DNA of 7,736 nucleotides from Candidatus Stahliibacteriota bacterium CG08_land_8_20_14_0_20_40_26 (GCA_002774315.1 PEYP01000161.1:1-7736), one strand, 5' to 3'; positions 1-4,477 are shown, counted from the stretch's first letter. The notes: generated by a model from the letters alone, not told the origin. A program made the numbers and translations.

Positions 1-37
1 ATTTCTTTAAAAGCTTGATGTAGATATATTAAAGATT

Positions 38-60
38 GTAGGCACAAATTCAACTTGTGC
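38..60. repeat. Dispersed palindrome, copy 1 (GCAC...GTGC family)
   Basis: GTAG is followed by GCACAAATTCAACTTGTGC, an inverted repeat of 9-bp arms around one base, with one mismatch. Three more copies lie at 85-127, 1894-1916 and 1950-1972. The GTAG extension is on the left here. Its match, CTAC, is on the right of copy 2. Confidence 0.75.
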
Positions 61-84
61 TATTATTTGTCTACCGATAGATTT

Positions 85-127
85 GCACGATTTGAAATCC
101 TGACTGCCGTCAGGCAGGCGTGCCTAC
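85..127. repeat. Dispersed palindrome, copy 2, interrupted by a GC-rich insert
   Basis: GCACGATTTGAAATC (85-99) and GTGCCTAC (120-127) are the two parts of the palindrome seen intact at 1954-1972 (GCACGATTTGAAATCGTGC). They are separated by exactly 20 bp of GC-rich sequence. Removing those 20 bp restores the intact palindrome plus its CTAC flank with no base lost or duplicated, apart from one ambiguous C at the junction. Confidence 0.8.
99..118. repeat. GC-rich 20-bp palindrome, copy 1 (nested insert)
   Basis: CCTGACTGCCGTCAGGCAGG differs at two positions from the perfect palindrome CCTGCCTGCCGGCAGGCAGG. Positions 1-6 and 11-16 of the unit form a 6-bp hairpin around TGCC. The two changes (C to A at unit position 5, G to T at 12) fall on one base pair of this hairpin and keep it paired. 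Related copies lie at 2000-2015 and 4156-4175. The insert boundaries could equally be 100-119. Confidence 0.75.
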
Positions 128-131
128 ATAC

Positions 132-170
132 TAATTACCTAATGACCAAATGACTCAATGACCAAACGAC
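132..170. repeat. 8-bp tandem repeat cluster (TAATGACC type), first cluster
   Basis: Five consecutive 8-bp units can be read: TAATTACC, TAATGACC, AAATGACT, CAATGACC and the partial AAACGAC. At a 16-bp period, AATGACCAAATGAC (141-154) and AATGACCAAACGAC (157-170) match at 13 of 14 bases. The same unit recurs at 218-240. No function is apparent. Confidence 0.65.
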
Positions 171-217
171 AAATGTTAATTGCTAATTTTGCATTGTTAA
201 TTGATAATTGAATATTT

Positions 218-240
218 TAATGACCTAATAACCTAATAAC
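218..240. repeat. 8-bp tandem repeat cluster, second cluster
   Basis: Three units, TAATGACC, TAATAACC and TAATAAC, follow the same 8-bp pattern as 132-170. Any leftward transcript from the promoter at 273-301 would run through both clusters. Confidence 0.6.
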
Positions 241-272
241 TTTCACCCGTTTCTCCATGCATTCCACATCGT

Positions 273-301
273 ATTATACTACCAATTTACCGAAAAGTCA
301 A
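273..301 (-). promoter_or_regulatory. Leftward sigma70-type promoter facing out of the window
   Basis: On the minus strand, TTGACT (301-296) is followed by a 17-bp spacer and a perfect TATAAT (278-273). Expected transcription start is near 266. Only a 13-codon ORF without a ribosome binding site (258-217) follows within the window, so the target gene is probably beyond position 1, after a leader of more than 260 nt. The last four spacer bases plus the -10 (GTAG then TATAAT) match the thiC promoter. Confidence 0.75.
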
Positions 302-339
302 GCTTTTTTTCTTGATACTCTTATGAAGGTATAAACCAC

Positions 340-371
340 AGAGGTCTCTAGGTATTTTTTTAGAGACCTCT
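340..371. promoter_or_regulatory. Large inverted repeat between divergent promoters, operator-like
   Basis: AGAGGTCTCTA (340-350) and TAGAGACCTCT (361-371) are perfect 11-bp inverted arms around a 10-nt T-rich loop. The right arm ends 10 bp before the thiC -35 box. The left arm lies about 40 bp behind the leftward -35 box. Neither strand has a U-tract after the stem, so this is not a normal intrinsic terminator. A repressor or activator site is the simplest reading, but that is inference. Confidence 0.55.
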
Positions 372-381
372 TCTAAAAAAC

Positions 382-410
382 TTGACAAGAGGGGAAAAAT
401 GTAGTATAAT
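382..410 (+). promoter_or_regulatory. Perfect consensus promoter for thiC
   Basis: TTGACA (382-387), a 17-bp spacer and TATAAT (405-410) match the sigma70 consensus at all 12 positions. The start of transcription should be near 417, giving a leader of about 73 nt before the ATG at 490. The open frame extends back to a TTG at 382, but that TTG is part of the -35 box, so it cannot be the start codon. Confidence 0.9.
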
Positions 411-437
411 TAAACCTATAAGATGGGATCCGATAAA

Positions 438-463
438 TTCGGTGATTTCGGTGTTCTTCGGTG
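438..463 (+). promoter_or_regulatory. Three TTCGGTG repeats in the thiC leader
   Basis: TTCGGTG occurs at 438-444, 447-453 and 457-463, spaced 9 and 10 bp apart, between the predicted transcription start and the thiC start codon. The array could bind a protein on DNA or RNA, or could be a fragment of a dispersed repeat. No TPP-riboswitch core is recognisable in this leader. Confidence 0.5.
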
Positions 464-489
464 TTGTTAACGCTTATATTAGGATAATT

Positions 490-1815
490 ATGACTCAGAT
501 TGATTACGCAAAAAAAGGAGAAATTACTCCTCTTATGAAAGTAGTGGCTGAAGAGGAAAGATTATCACCGGAATATATAAGAAACGGTGTGGCATCTGGC
601 ATAATAGTCATACCCTCCAACAGCAAAAATCACTCTACGAAATATATTGGTATAGGTAAAGGATTACGAACCAAAGTGAACGCAAACATAGGCACATCTC
701 CCGATGTCGTAGATATAGAAGGAGAGATAAGAAAGGCACATATAGCTGAGAAATATGGTGCAGATACCATTATGGACCTCTCAACTGGAGGAAGTCTTTC
801 CCTTATAAGAAGAAAGATTAAAGAGGCGTTCTCTGGTCCCCTTGGAACCGTTCCCATCTATGAGATAGCCTGTAGAAAAGCAGAGATGAAAATAGATTTC
901 AGGGAAGCGAAGGAAGATGAGATACTTGATATTATAGAAGAGCATGCAAAAGATGGTGTTGACTTCGTGACCGTGCACTGTGGAGTTACAAAATGCGTTA
1001 TTGATACCCTCAAAAGCCAGGGCAGAATTATGGATATTGTATCAAGAGGAGGCGCTATTCTTGCCGCATGGATGGAATACAATAAGAAGGAAAACCCGTT
1101 ATATTCGCATTTTGATAAGGTTCTTGACATTGCAAGGGAGTATGATCTGACGCTCTCTCTTGGGGACGGACTCCGTCCCGGTTCAATAATTGATTCAACA
1201 GATAGACCTCAGATAGAGGAGTTGATAGTGCTTGGAGAACTGAGAGATAGAGCACTTGAGGCAGGTGTTCAGGTAATGATAGAAGGTCCCGGACACATCC
1301 CCATTCACGAAGTGAAGATGAATGTAGAGATAGAAAAGAGTATATGTAAGGGCGCCCCGTTTTATGTTCTTGGTCCAATTGTAACGGATATAGCACCTGG
1401 TTATGACCATATTACATCTGCAATAGGGGGAGCGCTTGCAGCAGCCTATGGAGCAGATTTTCTCTGTTATGTTACTCCTGCAGAGCATATTGGCCTTCCA
1501 ACAGAGGACGATGTAAAGGAGGGGGTTATTGCGACGAGGATTGCTGCACACGCGGGCGATATTGCGAAAGGGTTAAGCGGAGCACTTGATATTGATAAAA
1601 AAATATCCACAGCAAGAAGGAGACTTGACTGGAAGAAGCAGAGAAAGCTCGCAATAAATCCTGAAAAGATAGCAGCAGAGAAAGGTGTTGGAACCTGCAC
1701 TATGTGCGGTAATTACTGTGCAATAAAGATCATAGAACAGTATGTAACCAGTGAAACTGGCAAAAAACAAAAGCCAGAGATAAATCAAAAATCAAAAATA
1801 CACAGGTCAATGTAG
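490..1815 (+). CDS. thiC: ThiC-family phosphomethylpyrimidine synthase
   Basis: The 441-residue product matches the ThiC radical-SAM family, which rearranges aminoimidazole ribotide into hydroxymethylpyrimidine phosphate for thiamine synthesis in the cytoplasm. Visible family motifs are MDLSTGG, IVSRGGAI, SLGDGLRPG, EGPGHIP and TPAEHIGLP. A C-terminal cysteine cluster (Cys403, Cys406, Cys410) would bind the 4Fe-4S cluster. Its spacing is CX2CX3C, whereas E. coli ThiC has CX2CX4C; the product is also shorter than proteobacterial ThiC. The ATG at 490 was chosen because it follows AGGA at 481-484 and lies downstream of the promoter at 382-410. No thiamine or cobalamin genes are adjacent. The paralogue BzaF (hydroxybenzimidazole synthase) has the same fold and similar length and cannot be fully excluded. 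The last 17 residues are lysine-rich and polar, encoded by AT-rich DNA resembling the intergenic filler. Confidence 0.93.
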   Translation: MTQIDYAKKGEITPLMKVVAEEERLSPEYIRNGVASGIIVIPSNSKNHSTKYIGIGKGLRTKVNANIGTSPDVVDIEGEIRKAHIAEKYGADTIMDLSTGGSLSLIRRKIKEAFSGPLGTVPIYEIACRKAEMKIDFREAKEDEILDIIEEHAKDGVDFVTVHCGVTKCVIDTLKSQGRIMDIVSRGGAILAAWMEYNKKENPLYSHFDKVLDIAREYDLTLSLGDGLRPGSIIDSTDRPQIEELIVLGELRDRALEAGVQVMIEGPGHIPIHEVKMNVEIEKSICKGAPFYVLGPIVTDIAPGYDHITSAIGGALAAAYGADFLCYVTPAEHIGLPTEDDVKEGVIATRIAAHAGDIAKGLSGALDIDKKISTARRRLDWKKQRKLAINPEKIAAEKGVGTCTMCGNYCAIKIIEQYVTSETGKKQKPEINQKSKIHRSM

Positions 1816-1893
1816 AAATTCTAAATAATAATTTCTAAATCCTAAACAATATCTAAATTCCAATTTTCCAAATTCTTCCAGACAAGTCAGTCT

Positions 1894-1916
1894 GCACAAA
1901 TTGAATTTGTGCCTAC
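1894..1916. repeat. Dispersed palindrome, copy 3
   Basis: GCACAAATTGAATTTGTGC is a perfect palindrome with 9-bp arms around one G, followed by CTAC on the right. It matches copy 1 apart from two bases. Confidence 0.8.
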
Positions 1917-1949
1917 AATTACTCAGTGAAAATCAGCGTCAGAAAAAAT

Positions 1950-1972
1950 GTAGGCACGATTTGAAATCGTGC
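1950..1972. repeat. Dispersed palindrome, copy 4
   Basis: GTAG precedes GCACGATTTGAAATCGTGC, a perfect palindrome with 9-bp arms. This is the intact form of the copy interrupted at 85-127. With copy 3 it forms a pair whose CTAC and GTAG flanks face each other across 33 bp. Confidence 0.8.
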
Positions 1973-1999
1973 TTTAATTTTGCATTTTGCTTTTTGATT

Positions 2000-2015
2000 C
2001 CTGCCGGCAGGCAGG
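2000..2015. repeat. GC-rich palindrome, copy 2 (16 bp)
   Basis: CCTGCCGGCAGGCAGG is identical to the last 16 bases of the 20-bp unit seen at 4156-4175. It stands out sharply in AT-rich surroundings and lies 24 bp before the malic enzyme start codon. Confidence 0.75.
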
Positions 2016-2039
2016 TTTGATATCATTATAGGGGGGGAT
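2014..2039 (+). promoter_or_regulatory. Malic enzyme leader with seven-G ribosome binding site
   Basis: GGTTTGATAT (2014-2023) is followed by TATA and seven consecutive G (2031-2037), two bases before the ATG. The same order, including an identical first 10 bases and an ATGGC start, precedes tatA at 4244-4275. The G-run can pair with the anti-Shine-Dalgarno through G-C and G-U pairs but is not the usual GGAGG. TATCAT (2021-2026) might be a -10 box; no good -35 is seen. Confidence 0.5.
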
Positions 2040-3380
2040 ATGGCAGAGAAAAAAATGTCTGTGGAGGAGCTCCTCGCAAAAGCAAAGAAACCCGGCGAGG
2101 ATGCTATGAAGCTTCATCCTTTCTATCAAGGAAAGGTAGAAGTGGTTCCAAAGTGTTGTGTGCGTAGCTTCGATGACTTCGCAATCTGGTACACTCCTGG
2201 AGTTGCAAAACCCTGCAGGGATATAGAAGCAAATCCCGAAAAGGTATTTGAACATACTAACAAGTCCAACTTCGTTGCAGTCATCTCCGATGGTACAAGG
2301 GTGCTTGGACTCGGCGATATAGGTCCTGAGGCAGGGCTACCCGTTATGGAGGGAAAAGCACTTCTCTTTAAGTATCTTGGAGGAGTTGACGCATTTCCTA
2401 TATGTCTTGATACAAAAGACCCTGACAAAATAATAGAGACTGCACTCCTTATTCAGCCCTCATTCGGCGGAATAAACCTTGAGGATATAGCCCAGCCAAA
2501 ATGCTTCTATGTCCTCAACGAACTCCGGAAAAAGGCAAGAATACCTGTTTGGCACGATGACCAGCAGGGGACCGCTGCCATAATATGTGCGGGTCTTATA
2601 AACGCAGTAAAACTGGTGGGGAAAGAACTGAACAAAGTTAAAATAGTGCTGGTTGGAGCAGGTGCAGCGAATATAAGAACAGCATGGGTAATCATAAAAG
2701 CAGGTGTGGAGCCTGGGAATATTATACTTTGCGATACGAAAGGCACTCTTCACAAGGGAAGAACAGACCTTATAGAAAAGTATAAGGAGAAATGGGAACT
2801 CTGTCAGATAACAAATGCTGAAGGTCTAAAAGGTGGGGTTGCGGATGCAATGAAAGGAGCAGATGTTTGCATAGGCGCATCAAAACCGGGCCCGGGAACC
2901 ATAAAACCAGAGTGGGTAAAAAGTATGGCGAAGGATGCTATAGTATTCCCCTGTGCAAATCCCATCCCGGAGATATGGCCCTGGGAAGCAAAAGAAGCAG
3001 GAGCAAGGGTAATAGCAACAGGCAGGTCCGACTTCCCTAACCAAATTAATAACTCTCTCGGTTTTCCAGGAATATTCAGGGGCACCCTTGATGTTATGGC
3101 AACCACCATCACTGATGAGATGTGTATCGCAGCCGCAGAGGAGCTGGCAAAGTGTGCGGAGGATAAGGGACTTCACGAGGAGTATATTATACCCAGTATG
3201 GGCGAGTGGGAAGTATTTCCGAGAGAGGCGGTTGCCGTTGGACTCAAAGCAATAGAACAAGGCGTTGCCCGTGTTAAACTCTCAAAGGAAGAGTTGATGA
3301 AGTGTGCGGAAAAAAAGATAAAGAGAGCAAGGGACGAAACACATGCACTTATGAAGGAAGGGTTTATAAAACTGCCGTAA
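2040..3380 (+). CDS. NAD(P)-dependent malic enzyme, single-domain
   Basis: The 446-residue product decarboxylates malate to pyruvate with reduction of NAD or NADP in the cytoplasm. Family marks are all present: the catalytic tyrosine motif WYTPGVA (Tyr51), PVMEGKALLFK with the catalytic lysine (Lys106), INLEDI (Glu148, Asp149) and HDDQQGTA (172-179) for the divalent metal. GAGAAN (206-211) is the Rossmann nucleotide loop, and LGFPGIFRGTLD is the late conserved segment. It has only the malic enzyme domain and lacks the phosphotransacetylase-like tail of E. coli MaeB. The ATG at 2040 follows a G7 run. A second ATG at residue 6 is possible but less well placed. Cofactor preference cannot be decided by eye. 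It appears to be a single-gene transcript; no terminator is evident after the stop. Confidence 0.93.
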   Translation: MAEKKMSVEELLAKAKKPGEDAMKLHPFYQGKVEVVPKCCVRSFDDFAIWYTPGVAKPCRDIEANPEKVFEHTNKSNFVAVISDGTRVLGLGDIGPEAGLPVMEGKALLFKYLGGVDAFPICLDTKDPDKIIETALLIQPSFGGINLEDIAQPKCFYVLNELRKKARIPVWHDDQQGTAAIICAGLINAVKLVGKELNKVKIVLVGAGAANIRTAWVIIKAGVEPGNIILCDTKGTLHKGRTDLIEKYKEKWELCQITNAEGLKGGVADAMKGADVCIGASKPGPGTIKPEWVKSMAKDAIVFPCANPIPEIWPWEAKEAGARVIATGRSDFPNQINNSLGFPGIFRGTLDVMATTITDEMCIAAAEELAKCAEDKGLHEEYIIPSMGEWEVFPREAVAVGLKAIEQGVARVKLSKEELMKCAEKKIKRARDETHALMKEGFIKLP

Positions 3381-3408
3381 TCTCTGAATTATATATCTAA
3401 TAATTAGA

Positions 3409-3426
3409 ACGCAGATGGACGCAGAT
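3409..3426. repeat. Direct repeat ACGCAGAT, two copies at 10-bp period
   Basis: ACGCAGAT occurs at 3409-3416 and 3419-3426. ATCTGCG, the reverse complement of its last seven bases, appears at 3512-3518, so this pair and the 20-mer at 3500-3519 bracket the promoter between them as inverted ends. Confidence 0.6.
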
Positions 3427-3459
3427 AAACCGGATTAAAAATTGATGATTGTAAGACAT

Positions 3460-3489
3460 TTGACACAAAGAAGTTGGAAAAAATAAAAT
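3460..3489 (+). promoter_or_regulatory. Predicted promoter for the 168-residue protein
   Basis: TTGACA (3460-3465), an 18-bp spacer and TAAAAT (3484-3489) predict a transcript start near 3496 and a leader of about 98 nt. Confidence 0.6.
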
Positions 3490-3499
3490 GAAAAAGAAA

Positions 3500-3519
3500 A
3501 AAATCATGCTAATCTGCGG
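3500..3519. repeat. Dispersed 20-mer, copy 1
   Basis: AAAATCATGCTAATCTGCGG matches AAAATCCGTGTAATCTGTGG at 4226-4245 in 15 of 20 positions. Both copies sit in leaders of rightward genes. Confidence 0.5.
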
Positions 3520-3532
3520 AAATTCCTGCCCC

Positions 3533-3572
3533 GCACTTATGTATAGGTGCAGGGTGAACGTCCTAAAAGCAC
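3533..3572 (+). promoter_or_regulatory. Leader RNA with two mutually exclusive hairpins
   Basis: GTGC at 3547-3550 can pair with GCAC upstream (3533-3536, extended by a CCC/GGG stem) or with GCAC downstream (3569-3572, extended by AGG/CCT). Only one pairing can exist at a time. The second lies just before the strong AGGAGG site at 3584-3589. It matches no riboswitch family I recognise, and the stems are short. Confidence 0.3.
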
Positions 3573-3593
3573 GTGTCACGAAGAGGAGGTTTT

Positions 3594-4100
3594 ATGTTCC
3601 ATATTCTCGCCTTTCTACTATTAACAATACCACAAGGCTTTGTCCGTCTTTCTGTTACATCAGAGAAAGAATATTTCAATCTTTATCTTCCTTTATCACT
3701 CATTGAATATACAGATATGTTTATGAAAGGAGGAGAGGGAATTGGCGAAGGACTCAAAGATGTAGAACTCCATATTGGAGACACTTTAATAGATGTAGAT
3801 ACGGAAGAAGAGAAGATGCTTATGGTCATTGTAGGAAAAGATAAGATACTGGAACGAGGAGAGAAAAATCCAGAATGGTTTCGTGCGGAGATAGAGGATA
3901 AAAAAGATGGAAGTGCTACAATAAAAATACCATTGTGGGCATTTAAGGTATTATCAAAATTCGGGGTAGACATAATGAATGAGTTAGACACTGTTTTTCT
4001 TAATGCTCTTGCAGAATCCATTAAGGAGATGGGAGGCGGTAGATATAAATTTTTGGAGATTAGAGATAGTGAAAGTTCGATAGATATATATGTGGAATAA
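3594..4100 (+). CDS. Uncharacterised protein with two copies of a beta-helix-strand module
   Basis: This is a 168-residue protein of unknown function. The ATG at 3594 follows AGGAGG (3584-3589). A GTG at 3573 would add SRRGGF and make the N-terminus more signal-like, but it has no ribosome site. Residues 1-14 are hydrophobic (FHILAFLLLTIP). The body appears duplicated: YFNLYLPLSLIEYT (27-40) aligns with ATIKIPLWAFKVLS (108-121), and residues 63-80 align with 151-168 in hydrophobic pattern without gaps. Each half reads as strand, proline-leucine turn, helix, then a strand pair. The pattern recalls small SHOCT/YvlB-like modules that occur with cell-envelope stress proteins. That link is tentative. 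It has its own promoter and long leader, and tatA follows after a large hairpin. Confidence 0.75.
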   Translation: MFHILAFLLLTIPQGFVRLSVTSEKEYFNLYLPLSLIEYTDMFMKGGEGIGEGLKDVELHIGDTLIDVDTEEEKMLMVIVGKDKILERGEKNPEWFRAEIEDKKDGSATIKIPLWAFKVLSKFGVDIMNELDTVFLNALAESIKEMGGGRYKFLEIRDSESSIDIYVE

Positions 4101-4113
4101 ACAATCTCTTTTG

Positions 4114-4193
4114 ATCTCTTAAGTTCCCTGTCGAGAAAAGAATCGACAGGGATTGCCCGCCTGCCGGCAGGCAGGGAAGAGAATATAAGAGAT
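4114..4193. repeat. 80-bp nested inverted repeat between the 168-residue gene and tatA
   Basis: The inner hairpin is perfect: TCCCTGTCGA (4125-4134) pairs with TCGACAGGGA (4143-4152) across 8 nt. The outer arms ATCTCTTA (4114-4121) and TAAGAGAT (4186-4193) also pair perfectly. TTCCCTG (4124-4130) can alternatively pair with CAGGGAA (4172-4178). No U-tract follows, so it is not a standard terminator. A small non-autonomous element or an RNA-stabilising hairpin is possible. Confidence 0.6.
4156..4175. repeat. GC-rich 20-bp palindrome, copy 3
   Basis: CCCGCCTGCCGGCAGGCAGG matches the perfect 20-bp palindrome CCTGCCTGCCGGCAGGCAGG at 19 of 20 positions. It lies inside the larger nested inverted repeat 4114-4193, again as if inserted in another palindrome. 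Confidence 0.75.
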
Positions 4194-4202
4194 AAGAAAA
4201 AT

Positions 4203-4230
4203 TTGTGAAAAATAAAATAATCTGTAAAAT
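4203..4230 (+). promoter_or_regulatory. Possible tatA promoter
   Basis: TTGTGA (4203-4208), a 16-bp spacer and TAAAAT (4225-4230) form a moderate promoter, with transcription expected near 4237. The -10 overlaps the start of the dispersed 20-mer at 4226-4245. Confidence 0.4.
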
Positions 4231-4245
4231 CCGTGTAATCTGTGG
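4226..4245. repeat. Dispersed 20-mer, copy 2
   Basis: AAAATCCGTGTAATCTGTGG is the second copy of the element at 3500-3519, in the same orientation. It runs directly into the GGTTTGATAT leader shared with the malic enzyme gene. Confidence 0.5.
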
Positions 4246-4270
4246 TTTGATATTACTATATGGGGGATGT
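4244..4270 (+). promoter_or_regulatory. tatA leader shared with malic enzyme, G-run ribosome site
   Basis: GGTTTGATAT (4244-4253) is identical to 2014-2023. Then come TATA and five G (4262-4266), then ATG four bases later. The match to the malic enzyme leader continues into the ATGGC start. It decides the tatA start at 4271 over the upstream GTG at 4205. Confidence 0.5.
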
Positions 4271-4420
4271 ATGGCATTAGGATGGCAAGAAATAGTTCTC
4301 ATACTCCTGGTTGTCCTTTTGCTCTTTGGGGCAAAGCGACTCCCAGAGGTTGGAAAGGCTCTCGGGAAGGGAATTCGAGAATTCAAGGATGCGATGAAAG
4401 GGATAGATGAGGAAAAATAA
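4271..4420 (+). CDS. tatA: Sec-independent translocase subunit TatA (minimal)
   Basis: The 49-residue product is a compact TatA/E-type protein of the twin-arginine pathway. TatA oligomerises in the inner membrane to let folded proteins, often cofactor-bound ones, cross. It has polar Gln6-Glu7 at the membrane edge, a short transmembrane helix (about 8-19), the conserved hinge FGAKRLPEVGKALG and an amphipathic helix to about residue 43. The usual long charged tail is almost absent (E. coli TatA is 89 residues). The ATG at 4271 fits the family's start exactly; the frame extends upstream to a GTG at 4205, but that would add unlikely sequence encoded by a repeat. No tatB or tatC is in the window, so its partner must be elsewhere. 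A bidirectional terminator begins at its stop codon. Confidence 0.92.
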   Translation: MALGWQEIVLILLVVLLLFGAKRLPEVGKALGKGIREFKDAMKGIDEEK

Positions 4421-4450
4421 AAAGGGGGTAAGTTAACTTACCTCCTTTTT
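4419..4450. terminator. Bidirectional intrinsic terminator
   Basis: The stretch is one continuous palindrome centred on GTTAAC (4432-4437). AAAAAGGGGGTAAG pairs with CTTACCTCCTTTTT, with a single G-U pair in the stem. Each strand has an A-run before and a U-run after the GC-rich stem. It ends tatA on the plus strand and the lipoprotein gene on the minus strand. Confidence 0.88.
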
Positions 4451-4477
4451 AAGGCTATCGTAATTATTCATTCTCGC

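Larger units (their letters stand above)
1..381. other. Gene-free, repeat-rich region upstream of thiC
   Basis: No plausible gene is visible on either strand. The stretch holds two GCAC...GTGC palindromes, one of them carrying a GC-rich insert. It also holds two clusters of 8-bp tandem units, an AT-rich filler around 171-217, a leftward consensus promoter (273-301) and a large inverted repeat (340-371). The leftward promoter implies a gene beyond the left edge, transcribed away from thiC. Confidence 0.7.
1816..2013. other. Repeat-rich spacer between thiC and malic enzyme
   Basis: AT-rich filler (1816-1879) is built from CTAAAT-like and CCAAAT-like words. It is followed by two perfect GCAC...GTGC palindromes and one GC-rich palindrome. 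No classical terminator with a U-tract follows thiC; the palindrome at 1894-1912 could act as a weak one. No gene is seen. Confidence 0.65.

Noticed and set aside
38..240. CRISPR array
   Set aside because: The repeats are short palindromes and 8-bp tandems without uniform spacers, and no cas genes are visible.
217..258. 13-codon leftward ORF just after the leftward promoter
   Set aside because: It has no ribosome binding site, only about 8 nt of leader, and half of it is 8-bp tandem repeat.
340..371. Intrinsic terminator for a gene upstream of thiC
   Set aside because: The stem is strong but neither strand has a U-tract after it, and no gene ends nearby.
382..489. N-terminal extension of thiC from a TTG at 382
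   Set aside because: The TTG is the first part of a perfect -35 box, the frame crosses the -10 and predicted transcript start, and the 36 added residues do not resemble ThiC.
411..489. TPP riboswitch upstream of thiC
   Set aside because: The leader is too short and no conserved core is recognisable by eye. A covariance search would settle it.
3488..3706. 72-codon rightward ORF overlapping the 168-residue gene
   Set aside because: Its ATG overlaps the predicted -10 box, so it would not be transcribed from that promoter, and most of it is out of frame with a better gene that has a strong ribosome site.
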